From the NCBI RefSeq assembly GCF_900103875.1, contig NZ_LT629705.1, positions 5,217,001 through 5,281,000 on the forward strand: a DNA stretch of 64,000 bases. Reading direction: 5' to 3'. Both the position numbers and the translations under genes were made by a program. Numbering within the stretch: the first letter of the stretch is position 1; each line of letters opens with the position of its first letter. Under the pieces are notes generated by a model. The model ran no database searches. It was not told the DNA's origin and saw only the letters and a list, made by a program, of their open reading frames with translations. This document shows, piece after piece, positions 1-7,890 of the stretch. This DNA is from Pseudomonas arsenicoxydans. Lineage in GTDB: Bacteria > Pseudomonadota > Gammaproteobacteria > Pseudomonadales > Pseudomonadaceae.

Positions 1-472
1 ATTGCACAGTGTCATTCGGAGGACGGATTGATAACTCCTTAAAAGCAGAGCGGAGCTGGTCGTTTTGAGTTTTATACAACTTGTTTTCGGCAATAACCTG
101 ACGGAACATGGCACGTGCCGCGGGGTCAGACAAGGACTCCACAGCAACATCAAGCTGTGAGCGGCCCCGAGTCAGTTGAGCGCGTCCAATAGCCCCAGCG
201 CAGGCTGCAAATGCTTCTATTACCCGTCGGAAGTCTTGACCGCCTTCATTTCGTAAAGACTGTGTTTTTAGGCCACCAACCTTGGCAAGGTTACGTCCAA
301 CTTCGGCCACAAAATAATTTCGGGCACCCTCCCGCCACATTCCCTCCAGAACCTGCCACAGCAATTCCAAATTCTTGCGCTTGCTCTCACGAACAGCTTG
401 ATGCTTTAGTGTTTGGACCAGACCCCGTGCATCTGCAAATTGAGCTTCAGGCAAACTAGATAACGTGGTCAT
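1..472 (-). CDS. gmtX: GmtX-like protein, C-terminus beyond window edge
   Basis: An open frame runs from an ATG at 472 to the left edge without a stop, so about 157 N-terminal residues are visible (start MTTLSSLPEAQFADARGLVQ). It begins inside the stop of the preceding large recombinase gene (ATGA overlap), so the two are translationally coupled. The visible part is soluble, rich in basic and helical residues, with no signal peptide or membrane segment. I assign it as GmtX because it is the third gene of a gmtY-gmtZ-gmtX order; the sequence alone has no motif I can name. In the family GmtX has no established biochemical role. The island cargo would be expected further left, outside this window. 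Confidence 0.7.
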   Translation of the reverse strand, partial: MTTLSSLPEAQFADARGLVQTLKHQAVRESKRKNLELLWQVLEGMWREGARNYFVAEVGRNLAKVGGLKTQSLRNEGGQDFRRVIEAFAACAGAIGRAQLTRGRSQLDVAVESLSDPAARAMFRQVIAENKLYKTQNDQLRSAFKELSIRPPNDTVQ

Positions 473-3400
473 TCAGCATCACCTTCAACAATAACGGGCT
501 CCGGGGTTAGCCTTAACGGAACAAGGCTCTCCAGCTGCCGGGTCATTTCCGCTTCGACACCAAGCCGCCGTAATGTCTCTTTTCCTGCCATAAGCGCATT
601 AGTGGAGTCCCGACCAAACTTGGCATACATGAAGGCTGCCATCTGGTTGCCTGCCTCCAGCGCCACCTGCTCATCCAAGTCAACAAAGACAGGATTAAGT
701 CCATTGCGCTTGAGCATGGCATCGAACGCCCGCATACGCTTTAAATTGGGCGTTGTGGAGTCGATTCCTTCAAAAAAAACCGCGGATTGACAAATACGGT
801 CGACCTGCTCGAACTCCGAGGTCTGCTCCAAAACCGCCTCAACGTTGGACACCCCTCCGGCAGCGACCAACGCATATTGTTGGTTGCTTTGCGTAGGTTG
901 TTTCTTGCTCGCCCGAATAATGTTCAGGCATTGTTGAATCAGGCGATAAGTTGCATGCCATGAATGAGCCAGATTATCGACCTCATGGGTTCGCTGGTCC
1001 AAATGACTGGCAGCAACCGAGAGCTGATGAACTTCTTGTTTCGCAATAGCGACCCCACTGGCGTGTTTTGCCACATTGGCTGCCTCCAGCGCCTCAAATT
1101 TGGACTTAGCTGCCTGGTAGCGCTCGCTTGCTTCTTTCAACTTGTAGCCAATGTTGTCAAAGTAAGCCTGCAATCCAAGCAAGAATGCCGGACCAGTTAT
1201 AAAGAAGCGGCAGCGTACACAATTGGTGGCCCCCCCCGGTACAGCGCCCCATTTCTGATAAGCCTTCGAATTGATAATAGCTTCGCCGCCTTCGTGACAT
1301 CGAGAACACCCTACGGGGCAAATACCGTGGTCCCGGACGACCCAAGATGTTGGAGAGCCGATCGCTATTACCTCCAGGGCAGACGATGAAGTGTGTGCCA
1401 CTGCGCTAACCAAAATTTCCCGCGTCTGGTTGGCCAACCATGCCTGCCAGTCCATTTGTTCTCGGTTATGCAGCTTAAGTTCTGCCTCATTGAGTTGTTC
1501 ACAGATGTGGTTAGGCGAAAGCTTCATGTAATAAAGAGTCATTATTACGCTTGCGTGGCCCACAACTTTCATGAGTACCGCAGGAGGAACGCCCCCAGAT
1601 TCGGCCAAGGCCGTAATCAAGGTTACCCGCAAAGAGTGCAAGTCATAAACGGGACGGCCCACCTGAGTCTTCTCGACAAGGATAATCGGTGACCCATCCG
1701 GCATCGTTTCACCGGCGCCCGCCAATCTGCGCTCTAACTCCAAATTTAAGTTACGCCACAGGGTATTCAGCCGAACATCACTCACAGGTTGGTCTCGATG
1801 TGGCAAACAAGCCTCTCGGAACAAGAAGCAATTGCTGCCTTTGGCTGCCAATGCTTCGGCCGAGTATCGCTTAGAGATACCGATATCCTTGATGTCCTGC
1901 CACCGCGTCGGGACATTGATAGGGTTGTACTTCTTCTGCCAATCTCGCAGGGCTGTCAGAAGCCGAATAACTTCGAGATGCTGCCAGGGCATGACGTAGC
2001 CAGCATCAGAGCTATCTTTGTTTTGGTCTGCTGTTTTATTGGTGTTGAATCGCAGGAACACAAACTCCTGCCCATCGTTATCCCGGTGTCGAGCAAATAC
2101 TCCCTTAGCTACGGTTTTTTTACCGGTGGGAGCCAGATGCCCCGTATTCTTCAGCCAACTGTTGGAAGCTAGGTCATACTCGTGCGTATCCGCTTCTCCA
2201 CTATCGAGCATACGAACCTGAAATGTGCGGGCAGGCAACAGCAACTTCACCAAAAGCGCAATGGCGCGAACCGGAGACCACACATCTTCGTAAAGTCTGG
2301 TATCGGGGTTAAACCACTTAAAGGTGTCGCCGCCGTGACCGTTCCAACGCGCCTCACCGAATTTTCGGGCCCAAGCGAAATCATCGGCGACCAAAATATC
2401 GTGAAGCATCCGTACAAAGCGAGTAGGCATAGCTTCCCGATGTGTTTCGGCAGGCCGTTTTGGTCGCGATCTGACCTCAATCGGGTTATGAAACCCAGGC
2501 AGGCGCACTTTATACCCGTAGTCGTCTTCGGAGACGCAACGCGTCTCCAATATATGCTCGAAGAATGCATGCAATACTGATTCGTGGCTTTCAGTAGCAG
2601 CCTGAAAAGGTGTCGCTAGTGCATAGTCTCGGCGCAGATATTGTTCTGGAACACGGGTTACTTCAGGGTGTCCCACTAAAAAATCGAAGAAGTAGTTGAG
2701 CGTCGTCCGGTATTTGGTAAGGTTCGATGAGAGGGTTGCCATGAATTGGGATGCAAGCAAAACCCACTCAACCAATGTGACGTCTTTTTCCAGCGCCCAC
2801 TGAAACTTATCATCGGCTCTGACTGGCATACGGCCAAATGATCCGTAATCTTTCAGGACATGGAGAACCGTCGAGCCGTATTTCTGATACTGAAGCGAGA
2901 TGACATCCAGCACGACACGTGATCGCATTCTTACGTCGAGCACCAGTTCAAAGTAGTCCCCGACCACTTCAGGCGTGAAATCTCCAATATCGCGGGAACC
3001 CGCCGATGCCAGCACTAAATTCATCACACCACGAATTCGCATACTACCGGTGTCTTCGTGATTTTCTAGGCTAGCTAGGCTATCTAACAATTCCCGCCGC
3101 TCAGGCTCCCAATTCCACTTTTTTGTAAGCACAAAGGCTCTTGCCTGTTCATTCGGCAGCAGTGGCCATGCCAACAAATCAAAGTGCCATAGTTTGCGAA
3201 GCACTTCGCGGACGTGCACAACGTCATGCGGATCAGGCTTTTGACCCACATAAAAAAGCAGCCTATGCACAAGCGCAATGAGTTGAGCCGGCGTTTCAAT
3301 ATTAGATAGACCTGCCAAAATTTCCTGAAGTGCCGGTTTGTGACGGATTTTACTGGACGTGTCCCGGATGTATTGCTCAATGAACTCTGCACAAATGCGA

Positions 3401-3519
3401 ATTTGCTTAACAGAGAACGTCGGCGGAACGGCGAATTCGGCAGAGGTATTTACGTGGATGGTACGCCCCGTCAAATAGGATTGCGCTGTTCTGAACATAG
3501 AGTCACTGGGCATCATCAT
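469..3519 (-). CDS. gmtZ: Large tyrosine recombinase, GmtZ-type integrase
   Basis: A 1016-residue site-specific recombinase. The C-terminal half carries the tyrosine-recombinase signature: an Arg in PARTFQVRML (about residue 428), the H-x-x-R box in YDLHSLRVTL (about 625), and the late His and Tyr in VVGHASVIMTLYYMKL (about 660-667). After the catalytic domain there is a cysteine cluster (CPVGCSRCHEGG near 736 and CVRCRFF near 770), probably a zinc site, followed by a long helical tail. The long N-terminal region is typical of these oversized integrases. It overlaps the upstream recombinase by 4 nt and the downstream gmtX-like gene by 4 nt, so the three are one operon. Its role is presumed to be integration or transposition of the island. 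Confidence 0.85.
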   Translation of the reverse strand: MMMPSDSMFRTAQSYLTGRTIHVNTSAEFAVPPTFSVKQIRICAEFIEQYIRDTSSKIRHKPALQEILAGLSNIETPAQLIALVHRLLFYVGQKPDPHDVVHVREVLRKLWHFDLLAWPLLPNEQARAFVLTKKWNWEPERRELLDSLASLENHEDTGSMRIRGVMNLVLASAGSRDIGDFTPEVVGDYFELVLDVRMRSRVVLDVISLQYQKYGSTVLHVLKDYGSFGRMPVRADDKFQWALEKDVTLVEWVLLASQFMATLSSNLTKYRTTLNYFFDFLVGHPEVTRVPEQYLRRDYALATPFQAATESHESVLHAFFEHILETRCVSEDDYGYKVRLPGFHNPIEVRSRPKRPAETHREAMPTRFVRMLHDILVADDFAWARKFGEARWNGHGGDTFKWFNPDTRLYEDVWSPVRAIALLVKLLLPARTFQVRMLDSGEADTHEYDLASNSWLKNTGHLAPTGKKTVAKGVFARHRDNDGQEFVFLRFNTNKTADQNKDSSDAGYVMPWQHLEVIRLLTALRDWQKKYNPINVPTRWQDIKDIGISKRYSAEALAAKGSNCFLFREACLPHRDQPVSDVRLNTLWRNLNLELERRLAGAGETMPDGSPIILVEKTQVGRPVYDLHSLRVTLITALAESGGVPPAVLMKVVGHASVIMTLYYMKLSPNHICEQLNEAELKLHNREQMDWQAWLANQTREILVSAVAHTSSSALEVIAIGSPTSWVVRDHGICPVGCSRCHEGGEAIINSKAYQKWGAVPGGATNCVRCRFFITGPAFLLGLQAYFDNIGYKLKEASERYQAAKSKFEALEAANVAKHASGVAIAKQEVHQLSVAASHLDQRTHEVDNLAHSWHATYRLIQQCLNIIRASKKQPTQSNQQYALVAAGGVSNVEAVLEQTSEFEQVDRICQSAVFFEGIDSTTPNLKRMRAFDAMLKRNGLNPVFVDLDEQVALEAGNQMAAFMYAKFGRDSTNALMAGKETLRRLGVEAEMTRQLESLVPLRLTPEPVIVEGDAE

Positions 3520-4940
3520 TTAAGTGGAGGTAGGAGTAGCTCTGGACTATTGAACGGCAACCCTGCAGCAGCCAGTTTTAGCGTAGCGACCTCGATGGCT
3601 TCCCTTACGTCGGCAGCGCTTGGCTGGGTGTAAACTTTTTGAGAAAGAGGTGAAACATGGTGCATGGCGACCTGAATTTCCTTCGTAGAAAGTCCCCCTT
3701 TCTCTAGCCTCTGACCATAGGCGTGCCGATGGCCGTGGGGGGATGTCCCTAAATCTTTCACCGGATCCAGCCCAATGCGTCGAATGGCGCTCGAATGGTT
3801 TTTACTGAAGCTTCCCACGCCAACGGGCTCTCCGTCCTGCGTAACAAAAAGGTAAGGATGGTTTAGCGAAAAAGGACGCACCTGTTGAAGATACATACGA
3901 TACAACGATAGGAACAACTCGCCGATTGACTGAGGAAACCAGAACACCTCAAAGGCATTGCGTGCTCGGTGGGTCAGCAGGGAATTCTTCCAACCGGCAT
4001 GTCTTTTCCCTGTCGCCTCGGTTAACGGTCGCCGGTTGTACTTAAGCTGCAGGTAGTCCGCTCTTGTGCTGGAAATGATCCTTCCGGATATAGGGTCCGG
4101 GTGTTCATAGATGCCATCGGATGGATGATGGACCAGAACCCGAGCAGCTTGGGGATTGGAGGGGTCGATAAAAACATCATCCACCCAGAGGTGCATGGGT
4201 TCACTAACGCGCAGCCCGCCATGATGGAGGAGAATCGTTATGAGGATGTCCCGGATGTTCCACCGTAACCAGGGTGAATTTTTGGCTTGGCCGCCACTGA
4301 GCACAAAACCATCAAACAACAAGCTCTCAATATACTCTTCAGGAAATGCCGGCGCGCTATCAGCGACTATTGGGACGTCCCCTGGCAAGGCAACAGCCCG
4401 CACCACCTTAGCGCTTTCGGTGGCGGCCTCCCGGCCTTTGGTATGGTTTAGCAGCGATGCAGCTTTTGACGTATTCCAACGGCGCCAGAAGGCAATTTGC
4501 TCGGCTACAGAAGCGGGCCGGCGAAAGGGATTAATGGCTGTGGTCTTGTAGCGCTCGTGGAGCCAGTCACTTATCTCGCAGACCAGGTCCACCAATCGAT
4601 TAACTCGCTGCTGCGTCCTGGAATGCCACCAGAGACCTGTGGGGTCATCGCCATCCTGAATGGTTCCATACAAGAGGGCATTAGCAAACGAATTAAGTAG
4701 CCGGCTGCGATCCCCTACCTTAGCAAACTCACAGGCCTTCACCGCCAGGAAGTCTATGAAAAGACCGGCAGCCTCGGCGTAGGTTGCCTCGGTAGAGAAG
4801 TCGAGGTTTCTGGCCTGGAAATAATGAAAAAGTGGCCAAACGGGAGTTCCGCCGGCCACGATGAGATGGATGAGTTTACCATTCCGCTCTGAATCAGCGA
4901 CTACGAGACAGAGATGGGAATGTCCATGTAATGAACGCAT
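3516..4940 (-). CDS. gmtY: Tyrosine recombinase, GmtY-type
   Basis: A 474-residue site-specific integrase and first gene of the mobile trio. All catalytic positions of tyrosine recombinases can be seen: Arg in HGGLRVSEPMHL (about residue 243), the H-x-x-R box in GTSPHGHRHAYG (about 402), and His/Tyr in MHHVSPLSQKVYTQP (Tyr about 436). Order, sizes (474, then 1016 residues, then a small third protein) and the 4-nt overlaps match the gamma-mobile-trio recombination module, from memory of that family. It lies next to the island edge. Base composition is lower in GC than the core genes at the right of the window, consistent with transfer. The alternative is a generic three-recombinase module. Confidence 0.85.
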   Translation of the reverse strand: MRSLHGHSHLCLVVADSERNGKLIHLIVAGGTPVWPLFHYFQARNLDFSTEATYAEAAGLFIDFLAVKACEFAKVGDRSRLLNSFANALLYGTIQDGDDPTGLWWHSRTQQRVNRLVDLVCEISDWLHERYKTTAINPFRRPASVAEQIAFWRRWNTSKAASLLNHTKGREAATESAKVVRAVALPGDVPIVADSAPAFPEEYIESLLFDGFVLSGGQAKNSPWLRWNIRDILITILLHHGGLRVSEPMHLWVDDVFIDPSNPQAARVLVHHPSDGIYEHPDPISGRIISSTRADYLQLKYNRRPLTEATGKRHAGWKNSLLTHRARNAFEVFWFPQSIGELFLSLYRMYLQQVRPFSLNHPYLFVTQDGEPVGVGSFSKNHSSAIRRIGLDPVKDLGTSPHGHRHAYGQRLEKGGLSTKEIQVAMHHVSPLSQKVYTQPSAADVREAIEVATLKLAAAGLPFNSPELLLPPLK

Positions 4941-4950
4941 TTTGTTGAGG

Positions 4951-5682
4951 CTATCCCTTCAACTGAACACCTGGCAGGAGTTCAATACCGATGCGATTAA
5001 CCAGTTCACGATAGGAGATGGGCTTTGTAACGGTGGCATCATCTTTGTTTTCAACCCAGTAGGCCCAAGCTCGCTGCGCATTCGGATCATAAACCAACTT
5101 AAAGAGATGCGTAGGTACCCAGACATGCCCACGACCAATGGTCGTCACCTGTCCCTCAAAAGCCGGGCCAGTGAACACATAAACATCGCCTTGAGCACGC
5201 ATGACGTAATGGCGGGTAGCCGCCTCAACCCGACGTGCCCAAACACCCCTATTATTTTCAGGCGCTTGCGGCACCATATTGGCCAGGGAAAAACTTTGGG
5301 CCATCGAACCAGATGTGGGCATATCGGCTGCGGGTGACATGTGCCCTCGATCATAACCAGAGCCTTTGTAGTCGTTCAGCGAGGCTCGCTCAGCTGAAGG
5401 CAGTCGTGCGTCTTCATAGAACTTGTTTGTGCGTTCTTCGTCCTTGGCATCGGCAAGCCGAGCGCGATTAAGTCGCTCTACCGTATAGACAGGGGTCTTG
5501 CTCTCTCCTGAATGCAGCACTGCAAAGGATTCAAAGCAGATGTCACGCAACTTGGCCTTGTTTACAACCTGAGGGACAACCTTTCCTGGGAAGTAATCAC
5601 GGCACGCGTCAAATGCCGCATATGCACCTGAAGGAGCAATTGCCAAACCAACCAATAAAAAGGCTAAAAGGACTTTCTTCAT
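4951..5682 (-). CDS. Secreted DNA/RNA non-specific endonuclease (NUC1 family)
   Basis: A 243-residue protein with a clear signal peptide (MKKVLLAFLLVGLAIAPSGAYA) and the beta-beta-alpha-metal nuclease active site YDRGHMSPAADM near residue 111, where His is the general base, plus the downstream metal-site Asn in NMVPQAPENNRGVW. The family hydrolyses DNA and RNA without sequence preference in the periplasm or outside the cell. The length is normal and the gene looks intact. It sits between the mobile trio and the island edge, about 10 bp upstream of the gmtY start and on the same strand, so it may be co-transcribed with it. A second, truncated member of the same family lies just across the junction. 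Confidence 0.9.
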   Translation of the reverse strand: MKKVLLAFLLVGLAIAPSGAYAAFDACRDYFPGKVVPQVVNKAKLRDICFESFAVLHSGESKTPVYTVERLNRARLADAKDEERTNKFYEDARLPSAERASLNDYKGSGYDRGHMSPAADMPTSGSMAQSFSLANMVPQAPENNRGVWARRVEAATRHYVMRAQGDVYVFTGPAFEGQVTTIGRGHVWVPTHLFKLVYDPNAQRAWAYWVENKDDATVTKPISYRELVNRIGIELLPGVQLKG

Positions 5683-5814
5683 ACAACGACCATTAGAAGT
5701 ATATAGTTACTGGGGTAATTTAAAAAAACGAACGCTCAGACAACTCTAGAGATGCAGGCTTTTTCGTATAGAAAACTACTAATTTTTAGGCAGATGGCGA
5801 GCTTATACGGCCTG

Positions 5815-6417
5815 CTATGAGTATTCAGTTGGGGTGAAGTACCAGATCTTCCGGTTGTTGGTGGGGTCTTGCGGCACCATGTTCGACAGCGCAAAGGATT
5901 GCGCCATCGCATGAGGACTTGGTGCATCGGCTGCCGGAGATTGATGACCACGGTCCACGGCCGGATGCTGACTACGGTAGTCGCTCAACTCTGCCCGCCC
6001 ACCCTTGGGAATGCGTGGGTCCGCATAGAACTGGTTAGTGCGCTCCTCCCCTTTTGCATCCTGAAGCTGGGCGGCAGTCAGACGCTCGACCACCACCAGC
6101 GGCGTCTTGCTGGTTTGCGAGTACAGCACCGCGAAGTTGTCGGAACACAAAGCCAAAGGGTTCATGGTTGCAGGCACGGTAGCCATGTTGATCGGCTTGG
6201 CTGCCGGAAACAGATCTGCACAGCCCTCGAACGACGCCTGTTTCTGTTTGTTTGAATAGAGGTCCAGCGCCACGTTCTGGCTGATCGAGCCCGAGCGGGA
6301 CGCATGTTCCTGAGACTGGCTGGGCGGCTTGAGGAAATCCAGCAGGCTGCGGGCTTCCACGCCGGTTGAGAGCAAAACAAGGGCCGAAAGCCCAACTGCA
6401 ATTTTGCGTAGGTGCAT
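5815..6417 (-). pseudogene. DNA/RNA endonuclease truncated by island insertion
   Basis: A 200-residue product with an N-terminal signal peptide (MHLRKIAVGLSALVLLSTGVEA), a family-atypical linker, and the nuclease active site VDRGHQSPAADAP near residue 154. Homology to NUC1 endonucleases stops abruptly after NNRKIW and the last eight residues are foreign. The C-terminal third of the domain, including the strands that complete the fold, is missing, so activity is unlikely. It is a paralogue, not a copy, of the intact nuclease at 4951-5682: the two share the active-site region but differ through most other positions. This gene is most simply the original chromosomal target of the mobile element. 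Confidence 0.75.
5825..5850. other. Island/chromosome junction inside a nuclease gene
   Basis: On the minus strand the chromosomal nuclease reads normally through NNRKIW (codons ending about 5841), then continues into eight unrelated residues (YFTPTEYS) and a stop. The intact paralogue reads NNRGVW followed by another hundred residues at this point. The break therefore marks one end of the inserted element to within a few bases. The matching end lies outside the window, so terminal repeats or a target duplication could not be compared. Confidence 0.65.
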
Positions 6418-6748
6418 GCTTTAGATCTTCGAATGGGATTGAGGAGTAAACGTAGGGCGAATGCCGATGGAGACGGCTGCAGATTATGTTGCGGTGAGCA
6501 TGCTTTCACTGTCCTTGATCAAAATACCCAGACGGAACCAGTCGGCTCCAAACAGTACGACCGCTAACGATCGTGCGGGTTATTGACCACCATAAATCCC
6601 TTTAGTGCTGAGCGGCGATTGCATTCTATACGCCAATTCACGTCGACGAAGTGATCGGTAGAGAACGGCCATTGGAATATTCTCCCAGCCATGAGACAAA
6701 AGCCGGGAACCCTGCAAAACTCCACACACTCAAGGAGAGTTACACCTC
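6418..6748. other. Intergenic, promoter region for divergent genes
   Basis: About 330 bp without a supported gene between the truncated nuclease (leftward) and the GNAT gene (rightward). It should hold both promoters. No hairpin terminator, repeat or RNA gene could be recognised by eye. Confidence 0.4.
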
Positions 6749-7246
6749 ATGGACGAAGCCATTACTTACCGAACCGCAACGGTAGAAGACGCATTGAGCA
6801 TGTGCGAGCTGGGGCAATTGCTTAACGCCGTGCACCACGCCGCCCGCCCCGATATTTACGCGGCAGCCACCGAAGACTTCTCTCGCGACCTTCCTCACTG
6901 GTCGGGTCTTTTCGAGAAGCCGGGCCAGGTTGTATTCATTGCGAATGTCGGTCATCAGGCCGCAGCCTTCATTACTGCGAGCCTGTCGGCAAGCTCCGGT
7001 CCGCTGATGCAACCGCTGAATGTTGTTCGCATCGGATCGGTATGTGTTGCCGAGCAATTTTGGGGAAAGGGTATTGGACGAAACCTCATTCAACTCGTTA
7101 AAAACTGGGCCATCGAACATGACGCTCAGGACTTGAGGTTGTCTGTCTGGCCGTTCAATACACGTGCTGCTCGCATGTACACAGAGTTCGGGTTTGAGAC
7201 GCGTGCGTTCGAGATGGGAATGAAGGTGGGTAAAGCGCTTGAGTGA
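6749..7246 (+). CDS. GNAT family N-acetyltransferase
   Basis: A 165-residue acetyltransferase that would transfer acetyl from acetyl-CoA to an unknown amine. The acetyl-CoA binding region is visible as VCVAEQFWGKGIGRNLIQ (motif A, Q/R-x-x-G-x-G/A form) near residues 92-110, followed by the terminal strand region LSVWPFNTRAARMYTEFGF with the conserved Tyr. The start ATG at 6749 has an AAGGAG site at the right distance. Monocistronic in appearance; a lipoprotein gene follows 48 bp later. The substrate cannot be inferred. Confidence 0.85.
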   Translation: MDEAITYRTATVEDALSMCELGQLLNAVHHAARPDIYAAATEDFSRDLPHWSGLFEKPGQVVFIANVGHQAAAFITASLSASSGPLMQPLNVVRIGSVCVAEQFWGKGIGRNLIQLVKNWAIEHDAQDLRLSVWPFNTRAARMYTEFGFETRAFEMGMKVGKALE

Positions 7247-7294
7247 ACGGCGGGGTTGTTCACTGGGCTGTGAAGACAACTTTTTCAGGAGAAA

Positions 7295-7726
7295 ATGATG
7301 CGAAGGATTATCGCAACGGCGGCACTCCTGCTCACCTTGGGCGGGTGCGAAACATCACCAATGCTGGTTTCGGAAGCACGGCCAGTGCCGGCCAACGATA
7401 TGTACGCGATCAAAATCGAAGATGCGGAAGATTCGGGACGCCTGACCATTTTCCGTGATGACGGGTTTGTCGGTGCGGGATGTGACGCGGTGTTCTACAT
7501 CGATGGTCAGCGCGCCGCGAAGATAGGCCCCGGTCAAAAGGCATCTTTCATTTTGCCTGCCGGTGAAGTGAAGCTCGGTACAGGTCTCGCTGAGTCTGGA
7601 TTATGCGCGGGTGCCGCCATCAAAACTGTCGCGGCCAACATCAGGCCGAGGAAGGAAGTGATCTACCAAATCAACTGGGATTCGCAAGGTTTCGACTTGG
7701 GTCCCTACGTTGAAGATAGGCGTTGA
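7295..7726 (+). CDS. Small predicted lipoprotein
   Basis: A 143-residue secreted protein with a lipoprotein signal: basic start (MMRRIIA), hydrophobic stretch and lipobox LTLGGC with Cys at about residue 18. The mature part is a short beta-rich domain with glycine turns and two further cysteines, which might form a disulfide. An AGGAG site lies upstream of the ATG. No enzyme motif is visible and the function is unknown. Membrane anchoring, probably in the outer membrane (no Asp at +2), follows from the lipobox. Confidence 0.7.
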   Translation: MMRRIIATAALLLTLGGCETSPMLVSEARPVPANDMYAIKIEDAEDSGRLTIFRDDGFVGAGCDAVFYIDGQRAAKIGPGQKASFILPAGEVKLGTGLAESGLCAGAAIKTVAANIRPRKEVIYQINWDSQGFDLGPYVEDRR

Positions 7727-7890
7727 GCCCGAAGAGTTTCGGCCAGTTCCGCACGCAACGCTCAATGAAGTGGCAAGGCGGCTAAATAGCCGCCCTCGGA
7801 AAACGCTAAACCACGAAACGCCTGCTGAACGATTTAGCCAAACTGTTGCATCGACCGGTTGAATCCACACCACGACGAATCAATCAGACC

